Assembly (NCBI GenBank): GCA_020439745.1
Contig: JAGQSC010000029.1
Span: 62,001 to 126,000 of the forward strand
DNA length: 64,000 nucleotides
Reading direction: 5' to 3'
DNA from: Acidobacteriota bacterium
GTDB taxonomy: Bacteria; Acidobacteriota; Holophagae; Acanthopleuribacterales; Acanthopleuribacteraceae
A program made the translations under genes and the position numbers. Below the pieces are notes generated by a model, which was not told the DNA's origin, did not search any database, and saw only the letters and a program-made list of their open reading frames with translations. This document shows, piece after piece, positions 16,490-25,573 of the stretch. Within the stretch, counting starts at the first letter, position 1. Each line of letters starts with the position of its first letter.

Positions 16490-17138
16490 GTATGAACTCC
16501 AAACGGTCGCCAATTTCGTAGTCTTCCGGGATCGCTGTGTCAAACAAATTGGCATCGAGTTCGGGGTTCACCACGATATTGGCTAGGTGCAATTCAAACG
16601 TATCGCCATCTGGGGATGTTACTTTGATGCGGTAAATGAGATAGTCTTCATTCACCCAGATTCGAATCTCATCAATCTTCTTTTTCAATTTACGACGCTC
16701 GGGGTACAGCACCAGCTGTTGATCACCCGTTGTTTTGGTTTGGTCTACGCGACCGATGCTAAAAACTTTCAGCAGGTTGTGCAGTTGTTCTGTGATCAAC
16801 ATTTTGGTGAGGTCGGACTTGCGCTTAGGCATCTCAATGCGTTCGGCCCTTTTGTCTTTGTGGGAAATGGACACCATTTCTTCCTGATTAATTAACAAAA
16901 CCAGTTCGCTTTCAGGATCGAACTCAAACTTCATGGCGTTGGGTTTGTCTAAGAAGAACGCACCAGTCTTTTCCATGGGTTCCGTGAGCAAGGAGATTTC
17001 CTTACGCTGCGTGAAGTCTGCCTTTAGGGTAGTGATTTGAGAGTTGACCTCATCAATGCGAGCCACCAGGGCTTCAAGGCCTGGGTCAATACGTTGATCT
17101 GCCCAAGCAAATCCCAGCAGTAATAGTTGAATCATCAT
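16467..17138 (-). CDS. Outer-membrane lipoprotein carrier protein LolA-like
   Basis: 223 residues: a signal peptide (MMIQLLLLGFAWA), then the LolA-like half-barrel with LKADFTQRKEISLLTEP and GAFFLDKPNAMKFEFDPE. The latter is the family's hallmark gain-of-fold segment. LolA ferries lipoproteins from the inner to the outer membrane through the periplasm. It fits the lipoprotein theme of the region (lptE-like, lgt and lspA nearby). The ATG at 17138 is preceded by an overlapping small reading frame whose TGA overlaps it (ATGA). It overlaps queE by 23 bases. Confidence 0.85.
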   Translation of the reverse strand: MMIQLLLLGFAWADQRIDPGLEALVARIDEVNSQITTLKADFTQRKEISLLTEPMEKTGAFFLDKPNAMKFEFDPESELVLLINQEEMVSISHKDKRAERIEMPKRKSDLTKMLITEQLHNLLKVFSIGRVDQTKTTGDQQLVLYPERRKLKKKIDEIRIWVNEDYLIYRIKVTSPDGDTFELHLANIVVNPELDANLFDTAIPEDYEIGDRLEFILGPNSGF

Positions 17139-17275
17139 GGTTTCCGTCCCAAAAGTCGTATCGCCAATGATGAGGCACAAACGATGCCAATCTCACCTAT
17201 TTGGGCAGCCTCCACATCTAAGTTCATGGTGTTAAGGGTGTTCGCAGCTGCTTGACTGGCGACAGTCGAGGCCAC
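17135..17275 (-). CDS. Possible small ORF coupled to the lolA-like gene
   Basis: A 46-codon frame from GTG 17275 (or 30 codons from ATG 17227) ends exactly on the lolA start with an ATGA overlap. It reads MASTVASQAAANTLN..., then GEIGIVCASSLAIRLLGRKP, which could be one short membrane segment with a basic tail. An in-frame TAA lies two codons upstream of the GTG, and the frame beyond it (ASMAAFR) also looks protein-like. It may be a leader peptide, a tiny membrane protein, or the tail of a decayed gene. I do not recognise a family. Confidence 0.25.
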   Translation of the reverse strand: MASTVASQAAANTLNTMNLDVEAAQIGEIGIVCASSLAIRLLGRKP

Positions 17276-17385
17276 ATCTTAGCGGAAAGCCGCCATAGAT
17301 GCCAGCTCAATCGAAGATGAAGACCCTCGACTGACCTGTTTTGTGGACACACAATTCCCTGGAATCGCATGCTAGACTTGCGGCC

Positions 17386-17883
17386 ATGAAAACGGCGATC
17401 TGTATGCTATTCATCTGCTCGGCTTGTGGCTATCGGGTGATTCGATGGGATGAGCAGGAGGGTCGTACTTTGTACATCGCGCCTGTAGAGGTGGTATCCG
17501 AAAGTGCGCCCTTAGCGGTCAGGTTTCGCGACGCATTGCGAGAACAATGCCTCACCAAAACCAATTTGGTGCCCGTAAACCGAGAGCCCTCCGACTTGAT
17601 GTTGATTACCAAGGTTGTGACTTACCAAGAACATGTAGTCGCCACGGATGTGGATGGACGTACCAGCCGCATGCAGTTTACGGTGAGTGCTAGTTTTCAA
17701 CTCGTTAATGCTGAAGGCGAAACGGTTTGGCAGCTGCCTGTTTACCAGTTTTCAGAGCAGTACCAGTTGTCTAGTACGAGTGCGGTTTATCGGGATGAAT
17801 CCAAATCGGTTCAGGACGAGGCGTTAACCGATGTGGCGGATCTCGTCATGACCAATATTGTTTTGGCTTTGATGGAGCAGTGA
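17386..17883 (+). CDS. LptE-like LPS-assembly lipoprotein
   Basis: 165 residues with a lipoprotein signal (MKTAICMLFICSA, then Cys16-GYRV). LptE/RlpB proteins plug the LptD barrel that delivers LPS to the outer leaflet. The CGYRV start, the two-layer alpha/beta pattern (TLYIAPVEV ... FRDALREQCLTKTN ... VSASFQLVN) and the position directly before holA, as in E. coli rlpB-holA, support the call. The -3 position of the lipobox is Cys rather than Leu. The stop overlaps the holA start. The 110 bases before it, beyond the small minus-strand frame, show nothing clear. Confidence 0.78.
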   Translation: MKTAICMLFICSACGYRVIRWDEQEGRTLYIAPVEVVSESAPLAVRFRDALREQCLTKTNLVPVNREPSDLMLITKVVTYQEHVVATDVDGRTSRMQFTVSASFQLVNAEGETVWQLPVYQFSEQYQLSSTSAVYRDESKSVQDEALTDVADLVMTNIVLALMEQ

Positions 17884-18908
17884 TGTCGATTTCGGCTGTT
17901 TTGGCGCGTATTCAGAAAAACGATTTGCACCCTGTGTATGTGATTTCGGGAGACGAACCTTGGTCCAAGCGTAGGCTCCTGCAAACGTTGAAGTCAACGG
18001 TGGTGGATGAAAGCATGGCCGACTTCAATCTGGAACAGGTGAGTGGAACCGAGGTACACGGTGTTGCGGTGGTTGATGCCGCCGGCATGTTGCCCATGAT
18101 GGCCGATCGACGTCTGGTCATCGTAGAGGCCGCGGACAAATGGAAGTCACCAGACTGGGAAGCCTTGAAGCAATACGTGCAGTCTCCTGCCGATACGGCA
18201 TGCGTGGTGATTGATCTGGGTACGGGGCGATTGAAGCCATGGATGAACGCATCGAAGAATGTAAGTGTCGTTAAGATCGCTCGACCTAAACCATGGGAAC
18301 TTGCGGATTACGTGGCTCAGCTCGCCCGCGAACTAGGCCTGAAGCTGGATCGCGATGCTGTCACGTTGATGGCTGAATATGCGGGTGACGAATTGGAGAA
18401 AATCGTTCGTGACCTTGAAGTGTTGGCCTTGTACAAAGGTGATGATCCAAAAATCACGGGTGAAGACGTTGCGGCCTTGTTGGGACGAACACGCAACGTG
18501 ACACAGTGGGAATTGAACCAATTAGTGGGTACGCGATCGTTGGGTGAGGCATTGGTCAAAGTGGGTGATATCCTTGCCAGTGGCCACGATGCAATCGCGT
18601 TGATGGCAGTCGTAATCAATCACATGAGACAGCTGTGGCAGGTCAAAGCACTGATCACTTCAGGCATGAGGGATCGCAATGCCATTGCGCAGGCAGTGGG
18701 ATTACCGCCCAAGATTGCAGGAGACCTGATGAGCCAGCAGGCCCGTTTCTCCAATGTGGAGTTAAGGCAAGCATTTTCGGTTTTATCGGCTTGTGATTTG
18801 CAATTGAAATCGGCGCGTATCCGACCTGACGTCATATTGGATCGGGCGTTAGCCATGATCATGGCACGGGGCCCTTTTGCCCCGCCAGATCGATCAAATC
18901 GTCAATAA
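17880..18908 (+). CDS. holA: DNA polymerase III subunit delta
   Basis: HolA (delta) opens the beta clamp within the clamp-loader complex. The ~342-residue protein has the expected N-terminal segment HPVYVISGDEPWSKRRLL, the RRLVIVEAADKW stretch and the C-terminal LLGRTRNVTQWELNQLVG/ ARFSNVELRQAFSVLSACDLQLKS collar domain. The start is GTG 17880 or ATG 17883, both overlapping the lptE-like stop. The last seven bases overlap the convergent rluD-type gene. Confidence 0.9.
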   Translation: MMSISAVLARIQKNDLHPVYVISGDEPWSKRRLLQTLKSTVVDESMADFNLEQVSGTEVHGVAVVDAAGMLPMMADRRLVIVEAADKWKSPDWEALKQYVQSPADTACVVIDLGTGRLKPWMNASKNVSVVKIARPKPWELADYVAQLARELGLKLDRDAVTLMAEYAGDELEKIVRDLEVLALYKGDDPKITGEDVAALLGRTRNVTQWELNQLVGTRSLGEALVKVGDILASGHDAIALMAVVINHMRQLWQVKALITSGMRDRNAIAQAVGLPPKIAGDLMSQQARFSNVELRQAFSVLSACDLQLKSARIRPDVILDRALAMIMARGPFAPPDRSNRQ

Positions 18909-19843
18909 GGCCAAACTGAAAGGGCGTTCGCGATTTTTTCAAAGGCTTCGCCCGGTACCAGCTTGAAACCCATCTCCTCCCCGGACTTTGGGTGAGGAAA
19001 TTTCAGTAGACCCGCGTGTAGCATGGGGTATTCGGGCATCGCTTCGAATTGCTTGACTAGAGCCATGTGTCGTCGCCCCCCATAAAGCGCGTCGCCAACC
19101 ACAGGATGATCCAGATGGGCCATGTGCACGCGGATCTGGTGAGTTCGCCCGGTGAGGATGTGAATATTTACTCGTGCTGCTTCTGGATACAGCTCAACAA
19201 CTTTGTATCGACTGTGAGCAAATCGGCCGTTATCGGTGTTGGCGGTCATGCGTTTTCGGTCGGTGGGATGCCGCCCTATGCGCGACTCCACTTCGCCACT
19301 TTCCGGGTCAGGTCGGCCCCAAACCAGTGCTTGGTAAACCTTGGTCACTTCACCCGACTGCCAGGCACTGGTGAGTGCCGCATGAGCAGCATCTGTTTTG
19401 GCGACGACCATCAATCCGGTGGTTCCGCGATCCAGTCGATGCACGATGCCTGGTCGGGTTCCACCGCTCTGGCTGAGTTGATTGAAGTGATAAACCAGGG
19501 CGTTGACCAGTGTCGTGTCTTTCACACCGGCGCCGGGATGTACCACGAGTCCAGCTTGTTTGTTGATCACGATCATGTGCGGATCTTCGTAAACGACGTC
19601 GAGTGGAATGTTCTGGGGAATGATGTCGATTTCGACTTCGGGTTCCGGTAGGGGCGTTTCGATGACTTGTCCGTCCTGAACGCTAAAAGAGCCTTTGCGC
19701 GGTACGCCGTCTACGCGCACGAGGCCGTTTTTACAAAACGCTTTGATCTTGGTGCGGGAAACATCCTCTAACGTGTCAGCCAAATAGGCGTCCAGTCGCT
19801 CGGGCCAACGGGTGCGAACGGTGAGTTTGATGTGCTCTTTCAT
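18902..19843 (-). CDS. rluD: RluD-type 23S rRNA pseudouridine synthase
   Basis: 313 residues: an N-terminal S4 RNA-binding domain (residues ~14-65, RLDAYLADTLEDVSRTKIK) and the RluA-family catalytic domain with GIVHRLDRGTTGLMVVAKT holding the catalytic Asp. RHQIRVH-like (GRTHQIRVHMAH) and HPVVGDALYGG are present. It probably forms pseudouridines in helix 69 of 23S rRNA, but other RluA-family targets cannot be excluded. The ATG overlaps the lgt stop (ATGA); lspA-lgt-rluD is a conserved arrangement. Confidence 0.88.
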   Translation of the reverse strand: MKEHIKLTVRTRWPERLDAYLADTLEDVSRTKIKAFCKNGLVRVDGVPRKGSFSVQDGQVIETPLPEPEVEIDIIPQNIPLDVVYEDPHMIVINKQAGLVVHPGAGVKDTTLVNALVYHFNQLSQSGGTRPGIVHRLDRGTTGLMVVAKTDAAHAALTSAWQSGEVTKVYQALVWGRPDPESGEVESRIGRHPTDRKRMTANTDNGRFAHSRYKVVELYPEAARVNIHILTGRTHQIRVHMAHLDHPVVGDALYGGRRHMALVKQFEAMPEYPMLHAGLLKFPHPKSGEEMGFKLVPGEAFEKIANALSVWPY

Positions 19844-20592
19844 GATGCCTTTCGCCGATGGAAATAGAAAATAGCCGCAGTGACAAATACGCAGGCAGCA
19901 ATGATTTGAGAGGTACTCACGCCAAACCAGATTCCGCGAATCTCATCTCCGCGCAAGAATTCAATCATGCCTCGGCTCAGTGAGTAGAGTGCGAAGAATG
20001 CAAGGGCCACCTGACCCTCGAATCTTCTGCGTCGCAGTAGCCACCAAAGGAATCCAAACAAAAGCAAGGCATTCAGGCTGGAAAGGGGTTGCGTGGGAAA
20101 AAGTGGAATGCCCGGAGGTGCGTCGCAGTTCTCGGGAAAGATCAAATGGAAAGGACCGTGGTAGGGCTGCCCATAACAGCAACCTGCCATTAAACAGCCG
20201 ACACGACCGAAAGCAATGGCTAGGGCCACAAATGGCGCCATGATGTCGATGCTGTCCCAAACTGGTAACTGATGCTTCTTGATGTACCAAATGGCTCCAG
20301 CAGAACCGGCTATGATCCCGCCATACAAGACACCGGCAGCTCGAATAGTACCCAAGATCTCTCGTGGATTGGCCAGGTAGTCATCAAGATCCACCAGAAT
20401 CAACAGAATCTTGGCGCCCAGCAGGCCTATCAATAGGGTGACCACTGCGAGGTCCACCATCTTCTGACCATCGCGACCCATGCGGTTGGCTTCGCGCTTC
20501 AGTAATGACGATGCCAATAAGAACCCAGCCACCAACATCACGCCGTATGCGGGAAGCTGGAACCAGCCAAAATCAATCAGAATGCGATGCAA
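19840..20592 (-). CDS. lgt: Prolipoprotein diacylglyceryl transferase
   Basis: Lgt adds diacylglycerol from phosphatidylglycerol to the lipobox Cys, the first step of lipoprotein maturation. The 250-residue integral membrane protein has about seven helices and the Lgt signature region AFGRVGCLMAGCCYGQPYHG near residue 130, of the GCCYG subtype. I use TTG 20592 as start because AGGAG lies seven bases upstream and the sequence LHRILIDFGWFQLPAYG begins there, as in other Lgt proteins. The first ~20 bases overlap the end of lspA. lspA and lgt are adjacent, so both early lipoprotein enzymes are co-expressed. Confidence 0.92.
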   Translation of the reverse strand: MHRILIDFGWFQLPAYGVMLVAGFLLASSLLKREANRMGRDGQKMVDLAVVTLLIGLLGAKILLILVDLDDYLANPREILGTIRAAGVLYGGIIAGSAGAIWYIKKHQLPVWDSIDIMAPFVALAIAFGRVGCLMAGCCYGQPYHGPFHLIFPENCDAPPGIPLFPTQPLSSLNALLLFGFLWWLLRRRRFEGQVALAFFALYSLSRGMIEFLRGDEIRGIWFGVSTSQIIAACVFVTAAIFYFHRRKAS

Positions 20593-21019
20593 TGTGAGGC
20601 TCCTTCGAACTCTGCCAGACCGTAATCGCCAGCCCGAGGACAATAGCCCAATCTGCGATGTTTGTCACGGGTAGGGGCTTAACGTGTATGAAGTCGGTGA
20701 CCCATCCGTCGGCCATTCGGTCCCATAGATTGGCGATTCCGCCGCCTAGCATCGCCGCCAAACCCATATCCAAAGACCGCTTGAGTTCGCGGCAACGGAG
20801 TCGGTAAATTAAGACCAAGACCAAGCCCACGCTGACCAGGCTGTTCTGTACGACGGCTGGCGCCAATGGTACCAATCCGAATAGCAAGCCGCGGTTCATG
20901 TACGAACCGATCATGAACCATCCGGGTACTAATGTGATGATGTCGCCGTGTAGTTGATGAACAGCTGCTTTGGTGGTGATGTCCAGGGTTACAACGCAGG
21001 CTGCAACCAGGAAGAACAC
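20573..21019 (-). CDS. lspA: Lipoprotein signal peptidase (signal peptidase II)
   Basis: LspA cleaves the signal peptide of diacylglyceryl-modified prolipoproteins. Four hydrophobic segments and the family motifs are present: TLDITTKAAV near the start, YMNRGLLFGL, GGGIANLWDRMADGWVTDFI and NIADWAI, with both catalytic Asp residues (DR and IAD). I favour GTG 21019, ten bases after the DUF1292 stop, giving 148 residues. ATG 21085 would add a basic stretch that is only the antisense-frame image of the acidic DUF1292 tail. It overlaps lgt by 20 bases. Confidence 0.9.
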   Translation of the reverse strand: MFFLVAACVVTLDITTKAAVHQLHGDIITLVPGWFMIGSYMNRGLLFGLVPLAPAVVQNSLVSVGLVLVLIYRLRCRELKRSLDMGLAAMLGGGIANLWDRMADGWVTDFIHVKPLPVTNIADWAIVLGLAITVWQSSKEPHIASHSD

Positions 21020-21029
21020 CAGCCAGGAA

Positions 21030-21335
21030 CTACTCTTCTTCCTCAAAGAACGCGGTGAGGTGGTCTTGAATAGCCTGTATCTCATCGTCGTCTGGTTCGA
21101 AGTAATCTTCGCCCTCCACACGCAGGACAAACATCATATCGCCTTCCTGAATGCGATCGGACCAGGCATCGTTGTCCGCATCTTGGAGTTGTTCCACATC
21201 ACTAAGTGCCGCCATTAATGCGTAGATGCGGTCCCCAATTTCAATGCGATCCAGGATGACATACTCCTCGGTGGCACCGTCCTCATTTTCCAGCTCCACT
21301 ACTTCCAGCGTGAACTCATTCGAGTCATCAGTCAT
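21030..21335 (-). CDS. DUF1292 family acidic protein
   Basis: 101-residue, strongly acidic protein (EFTLEVVELENEDGATEEY... ending in a run of Glu) matching the small DUF1292 (YrzB-like) family of unknown function. The central IGDRIYALMAAL and MMFVLRVEGEDYFEPDDDE are typical. ATG 21335 has an ideal AAGGAGG site seven bases upstream. It is the first gene of the lspA-lgt-rluD group. Confidence 0.8.
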   Translation of the reverse strand: MTDDSNEFTLEVVELENEDGATEEYVILDRIEIGDRIYALMAALSDVEQLQDADNDAWSDRIQEGDMMFVLRVEGEDYFEPDDDEIQAIQDHLTAFFEEEE

Positions 21336-21423
21336 GGCTAGCCTCCTTGGCGCACCAAAGGTACCATGGAACCAGACTTTCGGCACGGTTTATTGAGGTG
21401 CCCATTTTTTTGGAGGTATGGTC

Positions 21424-21966
21424 GTGCAGTGGCAAGCGTCTATTTCATGGCTCCAATCGGGCGGTGCGTTGGCTTACCCAACGGACACCTTGTGGGGATT
21501 GGGATGTCGAGCCGATGATCCAGGGGCCGTATTGGGTTGTTTGTCGCTTAAGGGTCCGGACCGCCAAGCCAACTGTTCGGTGATCGTTCCAATAATGCTA
21601 TTGCACGAAATCGCCGATGTACCCGATGATATTGATCGCTTTCTTCCGGGTCCCTACACGTTGATTTTGCCTTTGAAAGACAAGCGCTACAGGCACCTCG
21701 CACAGGGCGAAACCATTGGTGTGCGACGACCTGACTGCCCTGACCTGTTGCAAACGGTCGACGCCTTGGGCGTTCCGCTCGTTACGACGTCTCTGAATGC
21801 GCATGGACAATCTCCCGCGCATGACCTCTTGGAAGCGAAACAAGTGGCTGAATCTTGGGGCATCCCCTGTATCGAACAGTCGTTTGATGCGGTTGGCCCA
21901 TCGACAATCCTTCTGTGGCGAGATGGCTGGGAAGTGTTGCGCCGAGGTATTGGCATCATGCCATAA
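21424..21966 (+). CDS. TsaC/Sua5/YrdC-family threonylcarbamoyl-AMP synthase
   Basis: About 180 residues matching the short YrdC form: GGALAYPTDTLWGLGCRAD (residues ~13-31) with the conserved PTDT-GL motif, KGPDRQANCSVIV, LPGPYTLILP, and IGVRRPDCP. The family makes threonylcarbamoyl-AMP for t6A37 in tRNAs that read ANN codons. GGAGG ends one base before ATG 21418, too close to use, whereas GTG 21424 is seven bases away, so I prefer 21424. The usual C-terminal G-PSTI-L motif is present (VGPSTILLWRDG). Confidence 0.82.
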   Translation: MQWQASISWLQSGGALAYPTDTLWGLGCRADDPGAVLGCLSLKGPDRQANCSVIVPIMLLHEIADVPDDIDRFLPGPYTLILPLKDKRYRHLAQGETIGVRRPDCPDLLQTVDALGVPLVTTSLNAHGQSPAHDLLEAKQVAESWGIPCIEQSFDAVGPSTILLWRDGWEVLRRGIGIMP

Positions 21967-22004
21967 ATATGCTTGATTGGGCCAATCGAGGTGCAGGGTT
22001 TTTT

Positions 22005-22877
22005 ATGAAATGCTTTGTTGATCGTACGGATTGGTCGAATGCTGAACATATCAACCACGCTTTGTGTGAAGAAGGCGAGTGGGTCTTCTGGTTTCCTGAC
22101 TCCGATTGCGATTGGCAAGAAGAGTCCTTATTCCTTGTGAGGCGACGCTTTCCAGATATTGAGCCTTTATTGAAGGCTGAAAATGAACATGAATTCACCT
22201 GGCATAAGGCATCGCGGACCTATCAGAGTGTCTTGCGCAATCCTCGCGTGGACGAAGACACCTATGCCACTAGGCAGGCACGTCTGCGACTTAATCCACT
22301 GCGCTGGTTATTTGCCTATCCGAGCGCCCACCCCTTGGTCGTGGGTGGCTTGGGGGTGGTTCTGTACTACTCTTTCGTGACCAGTTTCTGGTTCTTGGCA
22401 GGCGCTGCCCTTATTCTGGTGCGTTACTACAAGTTCTGGGTCCATGTGTTGATGCAATTTCGTTTGGGCTATTTGTGCCCCGGCATTGTTGTCGCTGTTG
22501 AACCCAACATCTTGGTGGCGTTTGCCACAGATATGGCCAAGGGTGATGGCGCATTTCCCGTACTCAAAGTTGTTCAAATACCTAGGAGAATCATGGGTAA
22601 AGCCGTTAGGGTGGGTATGCGAGTGGTCGGAGCTGCATTCTACTTTGAACTTCGAGACAATCGCCCGTTTTGGTGTGATGTGGAACCCTATATCGCTCAG
22701 GCCGCCGTCGGCAAAAAGGTGCGGGAACGTTCCTTGGCTCGCATAGCGTTTGAGGAGTGGAACGAACTGGACCGCCAAATCAAACAACTCCCCAAGCTAG
22801 AACCGGGTTTGTTTCGGGTGGACCGAGAGTCTTCCAGCTGGAGTCGGCCTTTGGTCGGTGATCAAGGAACTACTTGA
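22005..22877 (+). CDS. Uncharacterised membrane-associated protein
   Basis: 290 residues, not recognised. It shows an acidic/aromatic N-terminal part (residues ~1-100), two adjacent transmembrane helices near residues 105-150 (HPLVVGGLGVVLYYSF; FWFLAGAALILVRYY), and a soluble C-terminal part with a beta-rich stretch (CPGIVVAVEPNILVAFATDM) and a charged helix (RSLARIAFEEWNELDRQIKQL). ATG 22005 has GAGGTGCAGGG upstream; the earlier ATG 21969 has no ribosome site. It follows the tsaC-like gene by 38 bases and overlaps the convergent lipoprotein gene by 16. Confidence 0.6.
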   Translation: MKCFVDRTDWSNAEHINHALCEEGEWVFWFPDSDCDWQEESLFLVRRRFPDIEPLLKAENEHEFTWHKASRTYQSVLRNPRVDEDTYATRQARLRLNPLRWLFAYPSAHPLVVGGLGVVLYYSFVTSFWFLAGAALILVRYYKFWVHVLMQFRLGYLCPGIVVAVEPNILVAFATDMAKGDGAFPVLKVVQIPRRIMGKAVRVGMRVVGAAFYFELRDNRPFWCDVEPYIAQAAVGKKVRERSLARIAFEEWNELDRQIKQLPKLEPGLFRVDRESSSWSRPLVGDQGTT

Positions 22878-25507
22878 TTGAGCATGCCGTCCAAGTTGCG
22901 ATCCAACCCAAGCCTCCGGCCATTGCCCCAAGGTGTGCAGGTGAACGTGATTCGATCGGCGCCGTCCTTAAGCAAAGCGATTAACGATGGCGCATCCAAT
23001 GCATTCTGGTCAGAACGATTACTGTCGAAAAGACCCGAGTCGTTCATCAACCATCCGGTTTCCTGGTCGCTGATGACACTGTGAGCAACTAGGTCGCATT
23101 CTGGGATGGGATCCATAACCAATGCTCGTTGCACCATGAGTTCGATGCGCGCAAGTGCAGCGGCTGGAGGATCGATGGAGACGGTGATCTGTTGACCTAC
23201 GATAGGGGCGTTCTCGGTTGGAAAGGCGAATAGGAACTGGCGCAGCGCATGAACTTGTTCTGTTGGAATCCCTAGATCGGCCAGTAGATAGTTGCCAGAA
23301 GTGGCGCCGTTGTGGTTGTAACCGAACCCGCGTATCTGGGGACCACGGACGGGCGGCTGATTGAAGCCCCAGCCGAACATGCCCACTTTCTGGTATTGGT
23401 CGCGGAAATGTGGGATTTTGAAGTTGCGCTCACCGTCCTGACCGTTGTCAGACATCAAACCTGTCGTACCCAAAAGACCTCTTTGTGGGTCGATGGGATG
23501 GCAACGGACGCACACTTCCAATTGACCCGTCTGAACGCGAACCACGCCTTTGTGGAAGAGCTCCGATCCCTGTGCTTGAACATCAGTGAGCTGATTGTCC
23601 AAAGCGCGTATGGGGTTGGGTGGATAGGTCAGAGCCATAGCAAATGCGGTGAAATCTGCCATCTCCTCGTCGCTTAGTTGAGACTCTCGAGCCATCAAAG
23701 CTTCAAATGCCTCGTTGAACTCTTTGAACGCGGCCTCTTCAAGTGTCTCATCCGGCGCGCGATCTGTGCCTGTTCGGTCGCCACGCCAGTGCATGGGGCC
23801 ATGGCCCTTTGTGCCGCGCATCGATTGTGTGGTCATGGGCCCTTTCATAGGGTGAAAACGGTAAGGCGCCACAGGTGCGCTGGTATTCATGAATGTGTTG
23901 GGAATCGGCTTTGTCTCTCCATCGGGATCACCCAGATCCCATGCCAGCGCGTCGGTGTTGCCAAACACATGACATGTGGCGCAGCTGTCGTTCCCCCGTG
24001 ACGAGGTGTATTCGGCGTCGTAGAGAAAACGGCGTCCCCGAACGACCGCCTCTGGTTCTGCGGAAAACATGTTCAAGTGATCGATTTCGGTCCAGTGCTC
24101 CAGGTCGACGGTTGAAATACCATTGTCGTAGAGGGTATAGACGTAGGCTACGGGCAGTTCCGCGTGTACAGCAATACCACATGAACCGCCTGCTGAAAGT
24201 GGGATCAGCGCCTCGTGGACAGCGCTGCCTTGCGCAAGTGAAGCAGTGGAACACACGCCTAGTTTTGTGGATCCCAAAGCACAGACTAACAAGAAGTCGC
24301 GATATATGGCCATACTGGTGGGGGTGGACAGGCTGAGCGCTCGATCGGTTGCGCTGCCAAATGTCTGGCTGTAGTCCAGGTGGGGATTGATGTCGACGGG
24401 TTGAGCTTGGTCATCGCGGATCAGGGTAATTCGGTGATCGGCGAGATGACCGCGAACGGTGGTTTGGGCTCGCGCAGCCATGCCCGAAAAGCGCACCTGA
24501 TTGCGGGCTTCGGTATTTGAGGCATACAGCATACCGTCCTTGGGGTCTACGACCATGTTAAAGATCACAGTACCCACGCCTGAAACCTGCCGTTTCACAG
24601 TCAGTGATTGGGCATCAATGACAAACACATCGTAGTCAGGCAGTGAAAAAGGTATGCTGCTGTTGAAGTTCGTTCCCTGTTCGTCGACCCAGTTTGTGTC
24701 GTTGTACTTGAGTATGAGTCCCGTATCTGGGGCTGGTACGCCATCAGCACTATCGCGAGGAGGCGGCTTAGATAGACCAGATGGACCCACGACCGTGGTC
24801 TGGTTACCCGATAAAAAGACCGCTGCGTAGACCAAGTCGCCGCTGGCGGAGGCAGCAAGTGCCCTCGGCGTATCACCGAAGAGGGTCAAGATGAATGCAG
24901 GTGCTCCGCCCGGTTGTTCACCCAGATTGTCCACATCAAAAACCCAGACGTCGGCACGCCCCTTTCCAGCTGCTTCAAGATCGACTTCGGCCCTGTTTTG
25001 GCCGCGGTGCGCACAGGTGATGAACGCCCTTTTTTTATCGGGACCCGCGAAGACGATGTCTCTAGGCTCATCGCCAACCCAAAGGGTCTGCGTGATCCGG
25101 GGTGGCGCACTTTGGATATCCACCAGACTCACGGAATCTGAGATGTGGTTCACCACCCAAATCAATCCGTCGGGTGCCTCGGCGACAGCGACGGGGTCTA
25201 TGCCCACCATGATCGACCCTTGAGGCCTCAGATGACCAACCTCATCGATTTCAAACCATTCCAGCCGTGCATCAGGCAAATTGGCTGCGACTAACATCGA
25301 CCCGTCCCGAGCCATTGCAACCGGTCGAACGGGCCCACTTTCAAATAGGGTGGTTGACTGGGGGCCAAACTCAGGTCGCGGGCCCGGTAATTGTGTACCT
25401 TGTGGGGGTCGCGGATCGGAAGGCGGTGGAGGCGTCGTGGAATTGGGTTCGGAATCACTGCTGCAAGTGAGCAGCATCAAACATGCGATGAACCAACCAT
25501 TACGCAC
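22862..25507 (-). CDS. Di-heme c-type beta-propeller lipoprotein (MauG/YVTN-like)
   Basis: 881-residue probable lipoprotein (signal MRNGWFIACLMLLT, then Cys15) with a proline-rich linker. Residues ~50-480 show repeated propeller blades (for example DGSMLVAANLPDARLEWFEID; DGLIWVVNHISDSVSLVD). A cytochrome part follows with two heme-binding sites, CATCH near residue 508 and CVRCH near residue 664. The end reads LGLDRNLDGMLN, a possible calcium-binding loop. The layout resembles outer-surface di-heme peroxidase/MauG-type proteins fused to a YVTN propeller. Substrate and electron partner are unknown. It stands alone between convergent neighbours. Confidence 0.75.
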   Translation of the reverse strand: MRNGWFIACLMLLTCSSDSEPNSTTPPPPSDPRPPQGTQLPGPRPEFGPQSTTLFESGPVRPVAMARDGSMLVAANLPDARLEWFEIDEVGHLRPQGSIMVGIDPVAVAEAPDGLIWVVNHISDSVSLVDIQSAPPRITQTLWVGDEPRDIVFAGPDKKRAFITCAHRGQNRAEVDLEAAGKGRADVWVFDVDNLGEQPGGAPAFILTLFGDTPRALAASASGDLVYAAVFLSGNQTTVVGPSGLSKPPPRDSADGVPAPDTGLILKYNDTNWVDEQGTNFNSSIPFSLPDYDVFVIDAQSLTVKRQVSGVGTVIFNMVVDPKDGMLYASNTEARNQVRFSGMAARAQTTVRGHLADHRITLIRDDQAQPVDINPHLDYSQTFGSATDRALSLSTPTSMAIYRDFLLVCALGSTKLGVCSTASLAQGSAVHEALIPLSAGGSCGIAVHAELPVAYVYTLYDNGISTVDLEHWTEIDHLNMFSAEPEAVVRGRRFLYDAEYTSSRGNDSCATCHVFGNTDALAWDLGDPDGETKPIPNTFMNTSAPVAPYRFHPMKGPMTTQSMRGTKGHGPMHWRGDRTGTDRAPDETLEEAAFKEFNEAFEALMARESQLSDEEMADFTAFAMALTYPPNPIRALDNQLTDVQAQGSELFHKGVVRVQTGQLEVCVRCHPIDPQRGLLGTTGLMSDNGQDGERNFKIPHFRDQYQKVGMFGWGFNQPPVRGPQIRGFGYNHNGATSGNYLLADLGIPTEQVHALRQFLFAFPTENAPIVGQQITVSIDPPAAALARIELMVQRALVMDPIPECDLVAHSVISDQETGWLMNDSGLFDSNRSDQNALDAPSLIALLKDGADRITFTCTPWGNGRRLGLDRNLDGMLNQVVP

Positions 25508-25573
25508 GACATCACTCCTGGTCTATTGGAACCACGACCATTAAGTACGATTGGATCATTGTTGATTCGAATC

